Shown: positions 45,889 to 55,939, counted from the stretch's first letter. The stretch: DNA of 64,000 nt from Brachyspira hampsonii (GCF_002214805.1 NZ_CP019914.1:1302001-1366000), one strand, 5' to 3'. Numbers and translations: made by a program. Notes: generated from the sequence alone by a model not told the origin.

Positions 45889-47193
45889 ATGGAAGAAGAA
45901 AACAAAGGAAGTTTTTTAGGATTAATACCATTAATAATTTTTTTGGTCGTTTATATGTTTTCAGGATTATACACCGGCAGCTTTGAAAATATGCCTCTTA
46001 TGGTTGGTATTTTAATATCATCTGGTGCTGCATTATTATTAAATAAAAAATCTGATAAGAAAAAATTTGAAACTAAAGTTGATATGTACTGTGAAGGCGG
46101 CGGAGAAAAAACATTAATTTTAATGGTTTTGATATTTATTTTAGCAGGGGCTTTTTCCGGGGCTGCTTCAAAAATGGGGGCTGTATCTTCTATAGTTAAT
46201 ATGGGATTAAGTATCATACCTGCCAATTTAATATTACCCGGTATATTCGTTATAGGCTGTATACTTAGCTTTTCTATGGGAACTTCAATGGGTACTGTAT
46301 CTGCCTTGATGCCCATTGCTATAGATTTAGCTAATAAAACAAATATAAATATGCCTTTGATAGCCGGTGTAGTTGTTGGAAGTGCCATGTTTGGTGATAA
46401 CCTATCTTTTATTTCCGACACAACAATAGCAGCTACTAGAACACAAGAAGTCAGCATGAAATCAAAATTTCAAGAGAATATATTTATGGTTTTACCTGCT
46501 ATTATAGTAAATATAATATTATTAATGTTCCAGCCTGTAGGTACTATAGATATTGGTAATCATAGCAATTTTTCAATAATTAATATTATACCATATATTG
46601 CTGTTATAGGCTTATCATTATCAGGTATAAATGTTGTTATCACAATGAGTATAAGTATTATAATAGCTATTATTATAGGAATATTCAATGGAAGTTTTAC
46701 ACTTGTAGAGTCATTTAAAATAGTGCATGATGGAATGATGGGTATGGAGGATATGGCAATAATAGCTGTATTTGTAGGCGGACTTGTAGCGCTTATGAAA
46801 CACTTGGGCGGTATAGATTGGATTTTACATACTTTGTCTAAAAATACAAAAACTTCTAAAGGAGGGGAATTGAGTATAGCTGCTTTAGTTAGTCTTATAG
46901 ATATATCTACTACTAATAATACAGTTTCAATAATAGCAGCAGGACCTATAGCTGCAAATATAGCAGATAAATTTGGAATATCAAGAAAAAGAACCGCTAG
47001 CATACTAGATTTATTTTCATCAGCATTTAATGGTATATCACCATTTGCAGGTCAATTATTAGTTGCAGGAGGCTTAGCAAAAATATCTCCAATATCTATT
47101 GTACCTTATGTATGGTATTGCATACTTATGATAATTTTTGGCATTATAGAAATAATAATAGGCTATCCTCATTTTATAAAAAAAGATAAATAG
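45889..47193 (+). CDS. NhaC-family Na+/H+ antiporter
   Basis: The protein has 434 residues. ATG 45889 is chosen: AAGGAG at 45877-45882 lies 6 bases before it, and the upstream in-frame ATG (45868) would place that site inside the gene. It has about eleven membrane segments with GASGAASK-like SGAASKMGAVSS, SFSMGTSMGTVSALMPI and FGDNLSFISDTTIAATR, which contains conserved NhaC acidic residues. It exchanges sodium for protons across the inner membrane. Some NhaC relatives carry other ions or malate/lactate, so the exact substrate is open. It stands between divergent and convergent peptide-binding genes. Confidence 0.88.
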   Translation: MEEENKGSFLGLIPLIIFLVVYMFSGLYTGSFENMPLMVGILISSGAALLLNKKSDKKKFETKVDMYCEGGGEKTLILMVLIFILAGAFSGAASKMGAVSSIVNMGLSIIPANLILPGIFVIGCILSFSMGTSMGTVSALMPIAIDLANKTNINMPLIAGVVVGSAMFGDNLSFISDTTIAATRTQEVSMKSKFQENIFMVLPAIIVNIILLMFQPVGTIDIGNHSNFSIINIIPYIAVIGLSLSGINVVITMSISIIIAIIIGIFNGSFTLVESFKIVHDGMMGMEDMAIIAVFVGGLVALMKHLGGIDWILHTLSKNTKTSKGGELSIAALVSLIDISTTNNTVSIIAAGPIAANIADKFGISRKRTASILDLFSSAFNGISPFAGQLLVAGGLAKISPISIVPYVWYCILMIIFGIIEIIIGYPHFIKKDK

Positions 47194-47237
47194 AATTGTA
47201 TATATAAAGATAAAAATTTTAATAATCATTTTTATAT

Positions 47238-47300
47238 TGTACTTGTTGCAAAACTAAATTTGTAATTAAATAATTTTATCAAGTAGTTTTAAGCAAGTAT
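47238..47300. repeat. Short inverted repeat related to the terminal-inverted-repeat elements
   Basis: TACTTGTTGCAAAACTA (47239) and TAGTTTTAAGCAAGTA (47284) form an inverted pair with about 25 bp between. The ends resemble AGACTTGTTTCAAAAC of the 37.3 kb element and may be an internally deleted relic. Confidence 0.4.
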
Positions 47301-47327
47301 AATTATATAATCATAAAACATATATAA

Positions 47328-47361
47328 TAAAAAAACGAGGGATATCATATACCCCTCGTTA
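47328..47361 (-). terminator. Terminator of the tandem oligopeptide-binding genes
   Basis: AACGAGGG and CCCTCGTT pair around ATATCATATAC. On the minus strand the stem is followed by seven T. Confidence 0.85.
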
Positions 47362-47383
47362 ACAAATTCAATTATTAATTAAC

Positions 47384-48985
47384 CTATTCAATATAGCAGT
47401 AATTAAATTTATGTTTTCCCAAAGTATTATATACTACGCCTTTCAATTTAGGACTAACCATTAAAGTAAATGCTCTATGATAAAGCGGAATAAAAGGCAT
47501 ATCATCTATTAATATTTTTTCTGCATCCATCATATATTTCATTCTCACAGAAGCATCAGCAGTTTTTCTAGCACTATTAACCAAAACATCATAACTAGGA
47601 TTAGAATATAGTCCGTAATTGAATGAATTTCCTGTAAGCATTATTTCAAGCATAGTCATAGGATCTCTGTAATCTGCATTCCAAGCCATAGAACCAATAT
47701 CAAAATTTTTCTCTAATAAATACTGAAGTACAAGAGGATACTCATCATTTTTCAATGTTACATCAATATTTAAATTAGCTTTCCACATCTGCTGTATAGC
47801 CTCAGCAACTATTATATGAAGACCAGGAGAAACTCTTATCTCTAATACAGGAAAACCTTCTCCGTTAGGATATCCAGCCTCAGCCATTAAAGCCTTAGCT
47901 TTTTCTACATTTGAAGCATAATTATCAGTGTCTATTAATATGCCTGCTTCAGCCCTGTATGAATTACTAATACCATCTATTGTAGGCGGTACAAATCCCT
48001 GAGCTGGTGCCTGTCCGCCCATAGTAACATTAGATACTATATAATTTCTGTCAATAGCAAGAGATAAAGCCTGCCTTACTTTTTTATCTTTCAAAGCATT
48101 GTTCGTAATATTAAGAGATAAGTAGAAAGTGCCTGCTCCATCTCTAAGAGCAATATAATTTTCAGCTTTTAATTTTTCTATTTCACTAGAAGGAGGCTCT
48201 AATGCAGAAAAATGTATAGTTCCTCCTCTGATTCCGGCAATAGCCGTATTAGGATCTGCCATAGAAAGGAATTTTAATTTTTTAGCAACAGTCTCTTCAG
48301 CATTATAATAATTAGTTCTAGCCTCAAAAATTATATATTCATCCATAACTCTTTCTGCCATTTGGTAAGGACCATTACATACATAAGTTTCAGGCGATAA
48401 AGTCCAATCATCTCCATACTGCTCTATGATATCCTTTCTTATAGGAGCAAAAACTCCTACTGTAGTCATAAACTCTAAAAAGTAAGCTGCAGGATCAACT
48501 AACTCCACTTCAAATGTATAATCATCTATAGCTTTCACTCCAAGTTCATTATAATCCATAGTACCAGCATTAATCTCTTTAGCATTTTTAATTATTTCTA
48601 ATAAAGAAGCATATTGAGCTGCCACATCAGGATTAACAACTCTTTTCCAGCCGTATTCAAAATCATGTGCTGTTACAGGCTTACCGTCAGACCATAATGC
48701 ATTAGTTCTTAAATGAAAAGTATAGACTTTTCCATCTTCTGATATATCCCAGCTTTCTGCCATACCATTTGTAAGTTTTCCGTCAGGACCTATTCTTGTC
48801 AAACTTTCAAATGCATGAAATAACATAGCAGAAACAACATTTAAACTGTTTAAGCTAGGATCTATAGTTCTAGGCTCTGCCCCCATATTAATAACTATAG
48901 TATCATTTTTATTTCCGCCGCCCCCTGAGCATGACAGAAGAAATAAGAAACTTAACATTAAAAATACAGCAATTACTTTTTTCAT
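47384..48985 (-). CDS. Oligopeptide-binding lipoprotein (SBP family 5), copy 2
   Basis: The protein has 533 residues. The signal KKVIAVFLMLSFLFLLSC is followed by GGGG, typical of lipoproteins. It has full-length OppA-type domains (MGAEPRTIDPSLNSLNV near the N-terminus, and the HRAF/KLKGVVYNTLGKHKFNYCYIE end). It is closely similar to the gene upstream (49.0 kb), with shared stretches such as TYTFEVELVDPAAYF/TFEVQLENPAIYF, so the two are a tandem duplication. The gap between them is 18 bp. It captures peptides for an ABC importer encoded elsewhere. Confidence 0.93.
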   Translation of the reverse strand: MKKVIAVFLMLSFLFLLSCSGGGGNKNDTIVINMGAEPRTIDPSLNSLNVVSAMLFHAFESLTRIGPDGKLTNGMAESWDISEDGKVYTFHLRTNALWSDGKPVTAHDFEYGWKRVVNPDVAAQYASLLEIIKNAKEINAGTMDYNELGVKAIDDYTFEVELVDPAAYFLEFMTTVGVFAPIRKDIIEQYGDDWTLSPETYVCNGPYQMAERVMDEYIIFEARTNYYNAEETVAKKLKFLSMADPNTAIAGIRGGTIHFSALEPPSSEIEKLKAENYIALRDGAGTFYLSLNITNNALKDKKVRQALSLAIDRNYIVSNVTMGGQAPAQGFVPPTIDGISNSYRAEAGILIDTDNYASNVEKAKALMAEAGYPNGEGFPVLEIRVSPGLHIIVAEAIQQMWKANLNIDVTLKNDEYPLVLQYLLEKNFDIGSMAWNADYRDPMTMLEIMLTGNSFNYGLYSNPSYDVLVNSARKTADASVRMKYMMDAEKILIDDMPFIPLYHRAFTLMVSPKLKGVVYNTLGKHKFNYCYIE

Positions 48986-49003
48986 ATTTTTTCTCCTAAC
49001 ATT

Positions 49004-50611
49004 TTATTTTATATATGAGTAATTAAATTTATGTCTTCCCAAAGGATTTAATACAACACCTTCTAATTTAGGATTTTTTATAAAAGAATCAGCTCTATAA
49101 TATAAAGGTATAATAGGCATCTCATCCATAAGTATATTTTCAGCTTCAGCCATAGCAGCCATTCTTATTTTATTATCTTCGCTTTGTTTCGCTGTTAATA
49201 TTTTATCATCATATTCTTTGTTTGCAAATCCTGTGTGATTTACTCCGCCGCCGCTTACCATAACATCAAGCATAGTCATAGGATCATTATAATCTCCTGT
49301 CCAGCCCATTCTAGCCATTTGATAATCTTTTTCTATTAAAGTCTGAAGTGTTATAGGAAACTCTTCCTGTACTAAAGATACATTAACATTTAATGTCTCT
49401 TTCCACATCTGCTGCAAAGCCTCTCCAATTAATACATAAATACCAGGAGACACTTTTAATTCTATTACAGGATAATTCGCACCATCAGGATAACCTGCTT
49501 CAGCCATCAGTGATTTTGCCTTTTTTACATTATTCTCATAATCATTAACATCTATATATTCTTTATTTTCTTTTCTAAATGTAGTATTTAATCCTCTAAT
49601 TTCAGTAGGCACAAAAGCACCGGCAGGAATCTGTCCTCCTTTAGTAACATTTGATACTATATAATTTCTATCTATGGCAAGTGATAAAGCCTGTCTTACT
49701 CTTTTATCTGCAAAAGCCTTATTCGTAATATTTAATTCTATATAATAAGTACCTAAAGCATTATTTGCCACTATATAACCTTCATTTTTTAATGTTTCTA
49801 TTTCAGCTGCAGGAGGTTCTAATGCAGAAAAATCTATAGTTCCGCCTCTGATTCCGGCAATAGCTGTATTAGGATCGCTCATAAGTACAAAATTAATCTG
49901 TTTAGCCACTTGCTTATCAGCATCATAATAATTAGTATTAATATCAAAAACTATTCTCTCATCTATTACCCTTTCTTTCATTTTATAAGGACCATTTCCT
50001 ATATATGTTTCAGGAGACAATGTCCATTCATCTCCATATTGCTCTATAATATCTCTTCTAATAGGCATAAACACTACTGTAGAAGCTATAAAGTCTATAA
50101 AATAAATAGCCGGATTTTCAAGCTGTACTTCAAATGTATAATCATCAATAGCTCTCACTCCTAAACTATTATAATCCATATTGCCTGCATTAATCTCTTT
50201 AGCATTTTTTACTATTTCCATCATATATGAATATTCAGCTGCTGTATTAGGATCAACTGCCCTTTTCCATGCATATTCAAAATCCTGTGCTGTTACAGGC
50301 TTACCGTCAGACCATTTTGCATTCTTTCTTATATGAAATGTATATACCAAACCATCATCTGATATTTCCCAAGTTTCTGCCATACCGGGTCTTACATTAT
50401 TATTTGAATCTATCTTTGTTAATCCTTCAAAAGCATGAAGTATATAAGATGATACAACATTGATAGAATTTAATGTAGGATCCATAGTCTTAGGTTCAGG
50501 TCCCAAATTTATTGATACAGATGAAACCGCTCCATTACTTGTTTCTGATTTTTTAGTGCATGATATTACAATCAAAAACATCATCAAAAAAACAATCAAT
50601 ATCTTTTTCAT
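49004..50611 (-). CDS. Oligopeptide-binding lipoprotein (SBP family 5), copy 3
   Basis: The protein has 535 residues, first gene of the tandem pair. The lipobox signal is KKILIVFLMMFLIVISC. The N-terminal LGPEPKTMDPTLNSINVVSS and C-terminal GVVLNPLGRHKFNYSYIK match copy 2 closely, while copy 1 is more distant. Promoter boxes lie at 50.68-50.71 kb. Different copies probably bind different peptide lengths or sequences, a common pattern in asaccharolytic or peptide-scavenging gut bacteria. Confidence 0.93.
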   Translation of the reverse strand: MKKILIVFLMMFLIVISCTKKSETSNGAVSSVSINLGPEPKTMDPTLNSINVVSSYILHAFEGLTKIDSNNNVRPGMAETWEISDDGLVYTFHIRKNAKWSDGKPVTAQDFEYAWKRAVDPNTAAEYSYMMEIVKNAKEINAGNMDYNSLGVRAIDDYTFEVQLENPAIYFIDFIASTVVFMPIRRDIIEQYGDEWTLSPETYIGNGPYKMKERVIDERIVFDINTNYYDADKQVAKQINFVLMSDPNTAIAGIRGGTIDFSALEPPAAEIETLKNEGYIVANNALGTYYIELNITNKAFADKRVRQALSLAIDRNYIVSNVTKGGQIPAGAFVPTEIRGLNTTFRKENKEYIDVNDYENNVKKAKSLMAEAGYPDGANYPVIELKVSPGIYVLIGEALQQMWKETLNVNVSLVQEEFPITLQTLIEKDYQMARMGWTGDYNDPMTMLDVMVSGGGVNHTGFANKEYDDKILTAKQSEDNKIRMAAMAEAENILMDEMPIIPLYYRADSFIKNPKLEGVVLNPLGRHKFNYSYIK

Positions 50612-50677
50612 AATACAGCCCCTATGTGTAAATATGTATAAAATTGTAAAATTATAAAGTTATAAAATATTAATTAT

Positions 50678-50705
50678 GTTATATCATAAACTTTTATAAT
50701 GTCAA
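50678..50705 (-). promoter_or_regulatory. Promoter of the tandem oligopeptide-binding genes
   Basis: TTGACA (50700-50705) and TATAAC (50678-50683) are 16 bp apart on the minus strand. Confidence 0.55.
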
Positions 50706-50739
50706 TAAAAAATTTCTCTATATAGTAATATTTTTCATA

Positions 50740-50768
50740 TTGACAAAAACACTAATATAAAATATTAT
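50740..50768 (+). promoter_or_regulatory. Promoter of the DUF3298 lipoprotein gene
   Basis: TTGACA (50740-50745) and TATTAT (50763-50768) are 17 bp apart, about 35 bp before the start codon. It is divergent from the promoter at 50.69 kb. Confidence 0.7.
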
Positions 50769-50804
50769 GTTTACTAGATTTTTTTAAAATTTAGGAAAAC
50801 AATT

Positions 50805-52040
50805 ATGATTAGAAATATTATTACATTATCTTTTATACTTTTAATAATATCATGTTCAAATAATAAAAATAATAACATTAATAATAATCAAACCAATACT
50901 AATGCAATAGAAACTCAAACTAATAAATTAAAACAAGCCGAAGAATCAAACAATAATAATACAAAAAATGATACTTCTTATACACCAAAAAATATAGAAT
51001 GGATATCTCATCACTATTATATAAAAAATGATGAAGGGGATTTCTTTTCTGTATATTTAAATGACAGATGGCCTGAAAATAACTCTGAATTAATGCCTAA
51101 TTATGAAAAAATAAAGGCAGCTTTTAATTATAAAAATTTAAATGATATATATCAATTCTATGATAAAAACAGCATTCTTGATATAACAAATAATAGAATA
51201 TATGCAGAAGCTGAAAACGGTGACAGTATAGAAAGTACATATTCAAATATTACATCATTTAAAATGACTTCCAAATCATTAAATAGTTCATCAAAAGAAA
51301 TAAATACAACTTCATCATTAAAAGCAGCAGTATATAACTATGCATATTCAGATGTTTCTGAAACTAATGAATATGGAAGTGCATCAACATTCTCATATAA
51401 AGATTCTATATTTTTGCTTATACCTGATGATACTAACAAATTAGAAGTATATGATAAAATTTCTTTTGATATAAATGAAGGTTTCAATCTAAATAATCTA
51501 AAAAGAAATGAAAATTTAGAATTTGAGGATAAAAAGGGAAGCATATCAAAATTATTTGAAAACGATATGAGTGATCCTTATGATGAATGGATAACAAATT
51601 CAACTGACAGCTATGAATCAAGTAAATCTATCAACATAACTTATTTTAATGATAAAACTATATCTATAACAAGAACTTCAACATTATATTTAGGCGGAGC
51701 ACATGGAGTGTACAATAATTACAATTTAGTATATTCATTAGAAACAGGTGAAAAAATAGAAGTTACTAATTTTATAAAAGATTTTGATGATGATGAATTA
51801 AGAAGCATTATGAGAGATAAACTTTTATCAATAGATAATAGAACAGAAGAAGATTATTTAGTTCCATTAGATGAAATAACTTTAGCTGATACATCTTTTT
51901 ACATCTATGCTGACGGTGTGCATTTTGTATGGCCTATATATACTATAACTGCTTATGTTTTAGGTGAAACAGAAATAGTTTTGAGCTTTGATGAAATTAG
52001 ACCGTTCATAAAAAATGAATATCTATACATAATAGAATAA
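50805..52040 (+). CDS. DUF3298-domain lipoprotein
   Basis: The protein has 411 residues. The lipoprotein signal is RNIITLSFILLIISC (Cys near 17), followed by an Asn-rich linker. The C-terminal half is a DUF3298 (RsiV-like) domain: TLYLGGAHGVYNNYNLVYSL with GGAH, the ETGEKIEVTNFI turn and FVWPIYTITAYVLGETEI near the end. Such domains in RsiV bind lysozyme, but most relatives are of unknown role, and no ECF sigma factor is nearby. It is likely to lie in the periplasm or on the outer membrane. It appears monocistronic. Confidence 0.82.
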   Translation: MIRNIITLSFILLIISCSNNKNNNINNNQTNTNAIETQTNKLKQAEESNNNNTKNDTSYTPKNIEWISHHYYIKNDEGDFFSVYLNDRWPENNSELMPNYEKIKAAFNYKNLNDIYQFYDKNSILDITNNRIYAEAENGDSIESTYSNITSFKMTSKSLNSSSKEINTTSSLKAAVYNYAYSDVSETNEYGSASTFSYKDSIFLLIPDDTNKLEVYDKISFDINEGFNLNNLKRNENLEFEDKKGSISKLFENDMSDPYDEWITNSTDSYESSKSINITYFNDKTISITRTSTLYLGGAHGVYNNYNLVYSLETGEKIEVTNFIKDFDDDELRSIMRDKLLSIDNRTEEDYLVPLDEITLADTSFYIYADGVHFVWPIYTITAYVLGETEIVLSFDEIRPFIKNEYLYIIE

Positions 52041-52060
52041 TCTGTTTTTTGATTTATTTT

Positions 52061-52374
52061 GAACCCCACCCTTTAGGTTTATTATCTATTTTAAATTTAT
52101 AATCATTTTAGTTTTAGTATCTTTACTGAAATTTTAACCCCCACCCAAGTTGTGTTTAATTTATTGTTTCCCTATCGCACGCAGAGCTGAACTATAAATA
52201 TAAATTGATTAATAAAAACAATTTAATTATATATAAAGTTTTGCTAACCGTGCGTTAAAGAGATTAAAAACTTAATAAAACCTAGGGTGGGCAGCTTTAA
52301 TTTCTCTATAGATAATAAAGAAAATAAAAATGAATTTGTACATAAAAACGGTAAAGAAAAAGGGTGGGCAAGTG
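52061..52374. repeat. Composite intergenic repeat R10 (C'-B'-A-B-C)
   Basis: C' (CCCCACCCTTTAGG, about 52064), B' (AACCCCCACCCAAG, about 52136), an A module (52176-52254, 79 bp), B (CTAGGGTGGGCAGCT, about 52283) and C (AAAAGGGTGGGCAAG, about 52358). It fills most of the 444-bp gap before the Fe-ADH-like gene. Confidence 0.9.
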
Positions 52375-52484
52375 TAAATATGATAAAATGTATAAAATTA
52401 ATTGAATGTTAAATTAAAAATTAAGGTTAATATTTCCGAATATATATAATAAGAAATATAAAAATACATATATAGAAGAAGACT

Positions 52485-53636
52485 ATGGCTATAATAGAAT
52501 TTAATATACCAACAAAAATCACATTCGGCGTTGATTCTCTTGACTGCTTATCTGATACAATAAAGAAATACGGCGGAAGAACTGTATTAGTTACAGATGG
52601 AGCATCATTTAATCAAACCGGATTAATAGATCAAATAGTAAATAAACTTAATGATAACTTCATCAATGTAATGGTTTATTCTGATGTAAATTCTACAAGT
52701 ACAAGCGATGCTGCCGACATTATTGCCAATTTGGTAAGATACAGCAGAGCCGAATCCATAGTAGCAGTAGGAGGCTTCAAAATACAAAATACTGCTAAAG
52801 GTGCCGCCATTGTAGTAACAAACAGCGGCGAAGCTTCAGATTACATTAATGGTCAGCCTGTATATCATAAACCTTTACCTATTATAGCAGTGCCTACAAT
52901 ATTAGGCTCTTTATCTGAAATAGCCACAGGAGTATGTCTATATGATAAATATGATGAGGTAAATAAACAAAATAATGAATCTAATATATACTCATCTAAT
53001 TGTATTATAGATCCTACTTTGTATGCCACTGTACCTGTAAAATATACTATAAGCAGTGCTTTGTCAGTATTTGCATTATCATTTGACATATATATGAGCA
53101 ATACTCTTACAAGCATAACAGAACCTTTAATAGTACATGCTATGAAAGTAAGTATGCAGGGATTAAAAAAACTTATATCTGAAAGTAATAATATAGATAA
53201 TATAACAACTTTAGCCACCGCTAATATGTTATGTTCTACTTCTGCATGCCATAGCAGTTTAGGTGCTATAAGAGCTTTATCTATTGCTATAAATAGTGTA
53301 TATGCAGTTAATAAATCTATGGTATGTTCTATATTGCTTCCTCATATTATGGAATATTATATTACTGTAGCACCTGATAAATATGTTGTACTTTCAAATG
53401 TTATAGATGGAATAGATCCGGAAATGACACCTTTTGAAATTGCTAACCAATCAGCACAACATATAAAACAATTTCTTCATAATATAAACTTGCCTACAAG
53501 ACTTAATGAAATAAATATAGACAGAAGTAAATTTGATAAAGTTGCAGAATTAGCATTAAAATATCCGGGTATGGATCAGCTTCCTAGAACTATGAATTTT
53601 GATTCAATAATGACAATATTGGAGCAGGCATATTAA
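52485..53636 (+). CDS. Iron-ADH-fold protein lacking metal and cofactor motifs
   Basis: The protein has 383 residues with the overall pattern of group III (iron-containing) alcohol dehydrogenases. IEFNIPTKITFGVDSLDCL is the N-terminal strand region and IDPTLYATVPVKYTISSALSVFALSFDIYMS the helical domain. Family features are replaced, however: the GGGSxxDxAK loop reads GGFKIQNTAK, PTTAGTGSE reads PTILGSLSE, and D-x3-H reads DIYMS. One His remains in SACHSSLGAI but HG-type residues are missing (NKSMVCSILLP). It is probably not a normal metal-dependent dehydrogenase. The function is unknown. It ends 4 bp into the convergent exonuclease gene. Confidence 0.75.
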   Translation: MAIIEFNIPTKITFGVDSLDCLSDTIKKYGGRTVLVTDGASFNQTGLIDQIVNKLNDNFINVMVYSDVNSTSTSDAADIIANLVRYSRAESIVAVGGFKIQNTAKGAAIVVTNSGEASDYINGQPVYHKPLPIIAVPTILGSLSEIATGVCLYDKYDEVNKQNNESNIYSSNCIIDPTLYATVPVKYTISSALSVFALSFDIYMSNTLTSITEPLIVHAMKVSMQGLKKLISESNNIDNITTLATANMLCSTSACHSSLGAIRALSIAINSVYAVNKSMVCSILLPHIMEYYITVAPDKYVVLSNVIDGIDPEMTPFEIANQSAQHIKQFLHNINLPTRLNEINIDRSKFDKVAELALKYPGMDQLPRTMNFDSIMTILEQAY

Positions 53637-54496
53637 TCTTCACTTTTAGGAGCATATTTATAAGGCTTCTTATGTAAAGCATCTATTAATTTTTTATTAG
53701 GCTTGTAATGCTCAACAGAAGGTAAATTTTTATATTCTAAAAGTTGACAGTTAGAGCTTTCTGCATATCTATTGTATGCCAAGCAAAGAAGATGTTCCAA
53801 ATTAATAGTATCAAGCAGATTATAATGTATCAAAGAATCTATAGCTGTTTCATCTTTAGTATCTTGATAATAATTCCATAATAAAACCGCAGTATATCCA
53901 TTAACTCCTTCCATATCGTCGCCTCTGGAAATACCTACATCCTGCTCTATTTTCTTTAATCCGCCTGTGTATCCTAAATCTTTAAGTAGAAAACGCAAAT
54001 CTATCTGAGCACATTTTATGGTTGTAGCAAAATATCTCTCCAAAAATGGTATATCAAAACAAGATCCATTGAATGTAACTATTATAGAATAATTCTTTAT
54101 ATAATCCAAAAATTCATGCTCATTTCTGCCATGCACAAAAACTTTCATTTCCTTGCCGTCATAACAGCCTATAACAGTTATATGAGCTTTAGCAGGTTTT
54201 ATTCCTGTAGTTTCTATATCTAGGAAAACAGTTTTATCCATGAGTATAGGATAAAGTCTATATACTATAGAAGAAGGAAATTTTTTCAAAAAATAATTAT
54301 AGTTTTTATTTTTTAAATTATATATGCTTCTTGGAAGTTCATCTTTCAAAGATTCCCTAATACTTGCAGGCATAGCATAATAATTTATATTTTTTAAAGT
54401 ATCTTCCCAATCAACAGCACCTTCTTCCCATAAAAGACTTTCTTTTTTTGGTCCTATACCTTCTATATGCTGAAATGTTTTTTTTATTAAATCCAC
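53633..54496 (-). CDS. YprB-like RNase H-fold (DEDD) exonuclease
   Basis: The protein has 287 residues. The N-terminus contains a helix-hairpin-helix-like IEGIGPKKESLLWEEG (11-26), and the central RNase_H_2 domain has FLDIETTG (91-98), FNGSCFDIPFLERYF and the later DTINLEHLL, supplying the D-E-D-D residues. It fits the YprB family of putative nucleic acid exonucleases, cytoplasmic, of unclear target. It overlaps the convergent 52.5 kb gene by 4 bp and lies 24 bp downstream of cysS on the same strand. Confidence 0.85.
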   Translation of the reverse strand: MDLIKKTFQHIEGIGPKKESLLWEEGAVDWEDTLKNINYYAMPASIRESLKDELPRSIYNLKNKNYNYFLKKFPSSIVYRLYPILMDKTVFLDIETTGIKPAKAHITVIGCYDGKEMKVFVHGRNEHEFLDYIKNYSIIVTFNGSCFDIPFLERYFATTIKCAQIDLRFLLKDLGYTGGLKKIEQDVGISRGDDMEGVNGYTAVLLWNYYQDTKDETAIDSLIHYNLLDTINLEHLLCLAYNRYAESSNCQLLEYKNLPSVEHYKPNKKLIDALHKKPYKYAPKSED

Positions 54497-54520
54497 ATCA
54501 TTCCTTTATATTTTTCTTTT

Positions 54521-55939
54521 TTATTTTCTTTTCCACTTAACACCCTGAGGCGTATCCATTATCTCTATTCCCATAGACAATAACTGATTTCTTATCTCAT
54601 CTGCTTTTTGATAATTTTTTTCTTTTTTGGCTAGAGTTCTCTCTTCTATTAGTTTATTAATTTCTTCTTCATTGTCTTCTTTTTTATCAGTATCGCCTAT
54701 ATTAAAACAATTTATGATATTGTTTACTCTCTCTATAAATTTTAATACAGCATCTCTTGTATTAACATTAATAGAGCTAAAAGATGTATTTACAGTTTTT
54801 ACCAAAGTAAATAATATACCAAGTGCCTCGGATATATTTAAATCATTATAAATAGAATCAGAAAACTTTTCATTAGAAACCTCTAACTCTTTTAATAAAT
54901 TTTCATTAACTTCATTAGATTCAGTATTGCTTATATCTTTCAATCTGAATATAAGATCATTAACTCTGTCAATAGCACTTTGAGACTGTTTAATTCCTTC
55001 TATAGTGAAATTTAACTGCTTTCTGTAATGAGAGTTTATAAGCGAATATCTTATAGCTTCGGGAGAAAGTCCTTTATCAAGCAAATCTCTTAAAGTATAA
55101 AAATTTCCTTTAGATTTGGACATTTTCTCACCATCAACTATCAAATGCTCGCAGTGAAGCCAATAATTTACAAATTTCTCATTAAATGCACCCTCATTTT
55201 GTGCTATTTCATTTTCATGATGAGGGAATTTATTATCAATTCCTCCTGTATGTATATCAAAATGCTTACCTAAATATTTACAGCTCATTGCCGAACACTC
55301 TATATGCCATCCCGGTCTGCCCTTTCCGAAAGGAGAATCCCAATAAACATCTCCGTCTTCTTCAGTATATGCTTTCCAAAGTACAAAATCGCTTGCATTT
55401 TCTTTATCATACTCATCATTAAGAACGCGTCCTGAAGCTCCTTCAAGAAGCTCCTGCTTATCTAAATTGGCAAGCTCTCCATATTCTGGAAAAGTACTTA
55501 TTTTAAAATATACAGAACCGTCTGCCTCATAAGTATGACCATTTTTTTTGAGCAGTTCTATAATATCTATCATCTCTTTTATATGATCAGTGGCAGCAGG
55601 ATTTACTGAAGCCTTTTTTATTCCTAATGTCTCTATATCTTCAAAAAATGCTTCTTTATATTTTTTTGTATAATCATTAAGAGATATATGATTCTCTTTA
55701 GAATTTTTTATAGTTTTGTCATCGACATCAGTTAAATTCATTACAAGTTTAACCTTATAACCATAATCTTCTAATACTCTTCTAAGCAAGTCGCTGAATA
55801 TATATGCTCTAAAATTTCCTATATGTGCATAATTATATACTGTAGGTCCGCATGAATACATACCAACTTCATCAGCATTAATAGGTTTAAATACCTCTTT
55901 TTCTCTGGTAAGTGAATTATAAAATACTATATCTTTCAT
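54521..55939 (-). CDS. cysS: Cysteinyl-tRNA synthetase
   Basis: The class I synthetase has 472 residues, a normal length. It shows YSCGPTVYNYAHIGN with the zinc Cys30 and HIGN at 39-42, the further zinc ligands WHIECSAMS and HHENE, and the KMSKSKGN loop. It charges tRNA-Cys with cysteine in the cytoplasm. A promoter lies 30 bp upstream. The YprB-like gene 24 bp downstream is probably transcribed with it. Confidence 0.97.
   Translation of the reverse strand: MKDIVFYNSLTREKEVFKPINADEVGMYSCGPTVYNYAHIGNFRAYIFSDLLRRVLEDYGYKVKLVMNLTDVDDKTIKNSKENHISLNDYTKKYKEAFFEDIETLGIKKASVNPAATDHIKEMIDIIELLKKNGHTYEADGSVYFKISTFPEYGELANLDKQELLEGASGRVLNDEYDKENASDFVLWKAYTEEDGDVYWDSPFGKGRPGWHIECSAMSCKYLGKHFDIHTGGIDNKFPHHENEIAQNEGAFNEKFVNYWLHCEHLIVDGEKMSKSKGNFYTLRDLLDKGLSPEAIRYSLINSHYRKQLNFTIEGIKQSQSAIDRVNDLIFRLKDISNTESNEVNENLLKELEVSNEKFSDSIYNDLNISEALGILFTLVKTVNTSFSSINVNTRDAVLKFIERVNNIINCFNIGDTDKKEDNEEEINKLIEERTLAKKEKNYQKADEIRNQLLSMGIEIMDTPQGVKWKRK

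Noticed and set aside
47194-47383. Further gene between NhaC and the tandem peptide-binding genes
   Set aside because: Only a short inverted repeat and a terminator are seen; no ORF with a ribosome site.
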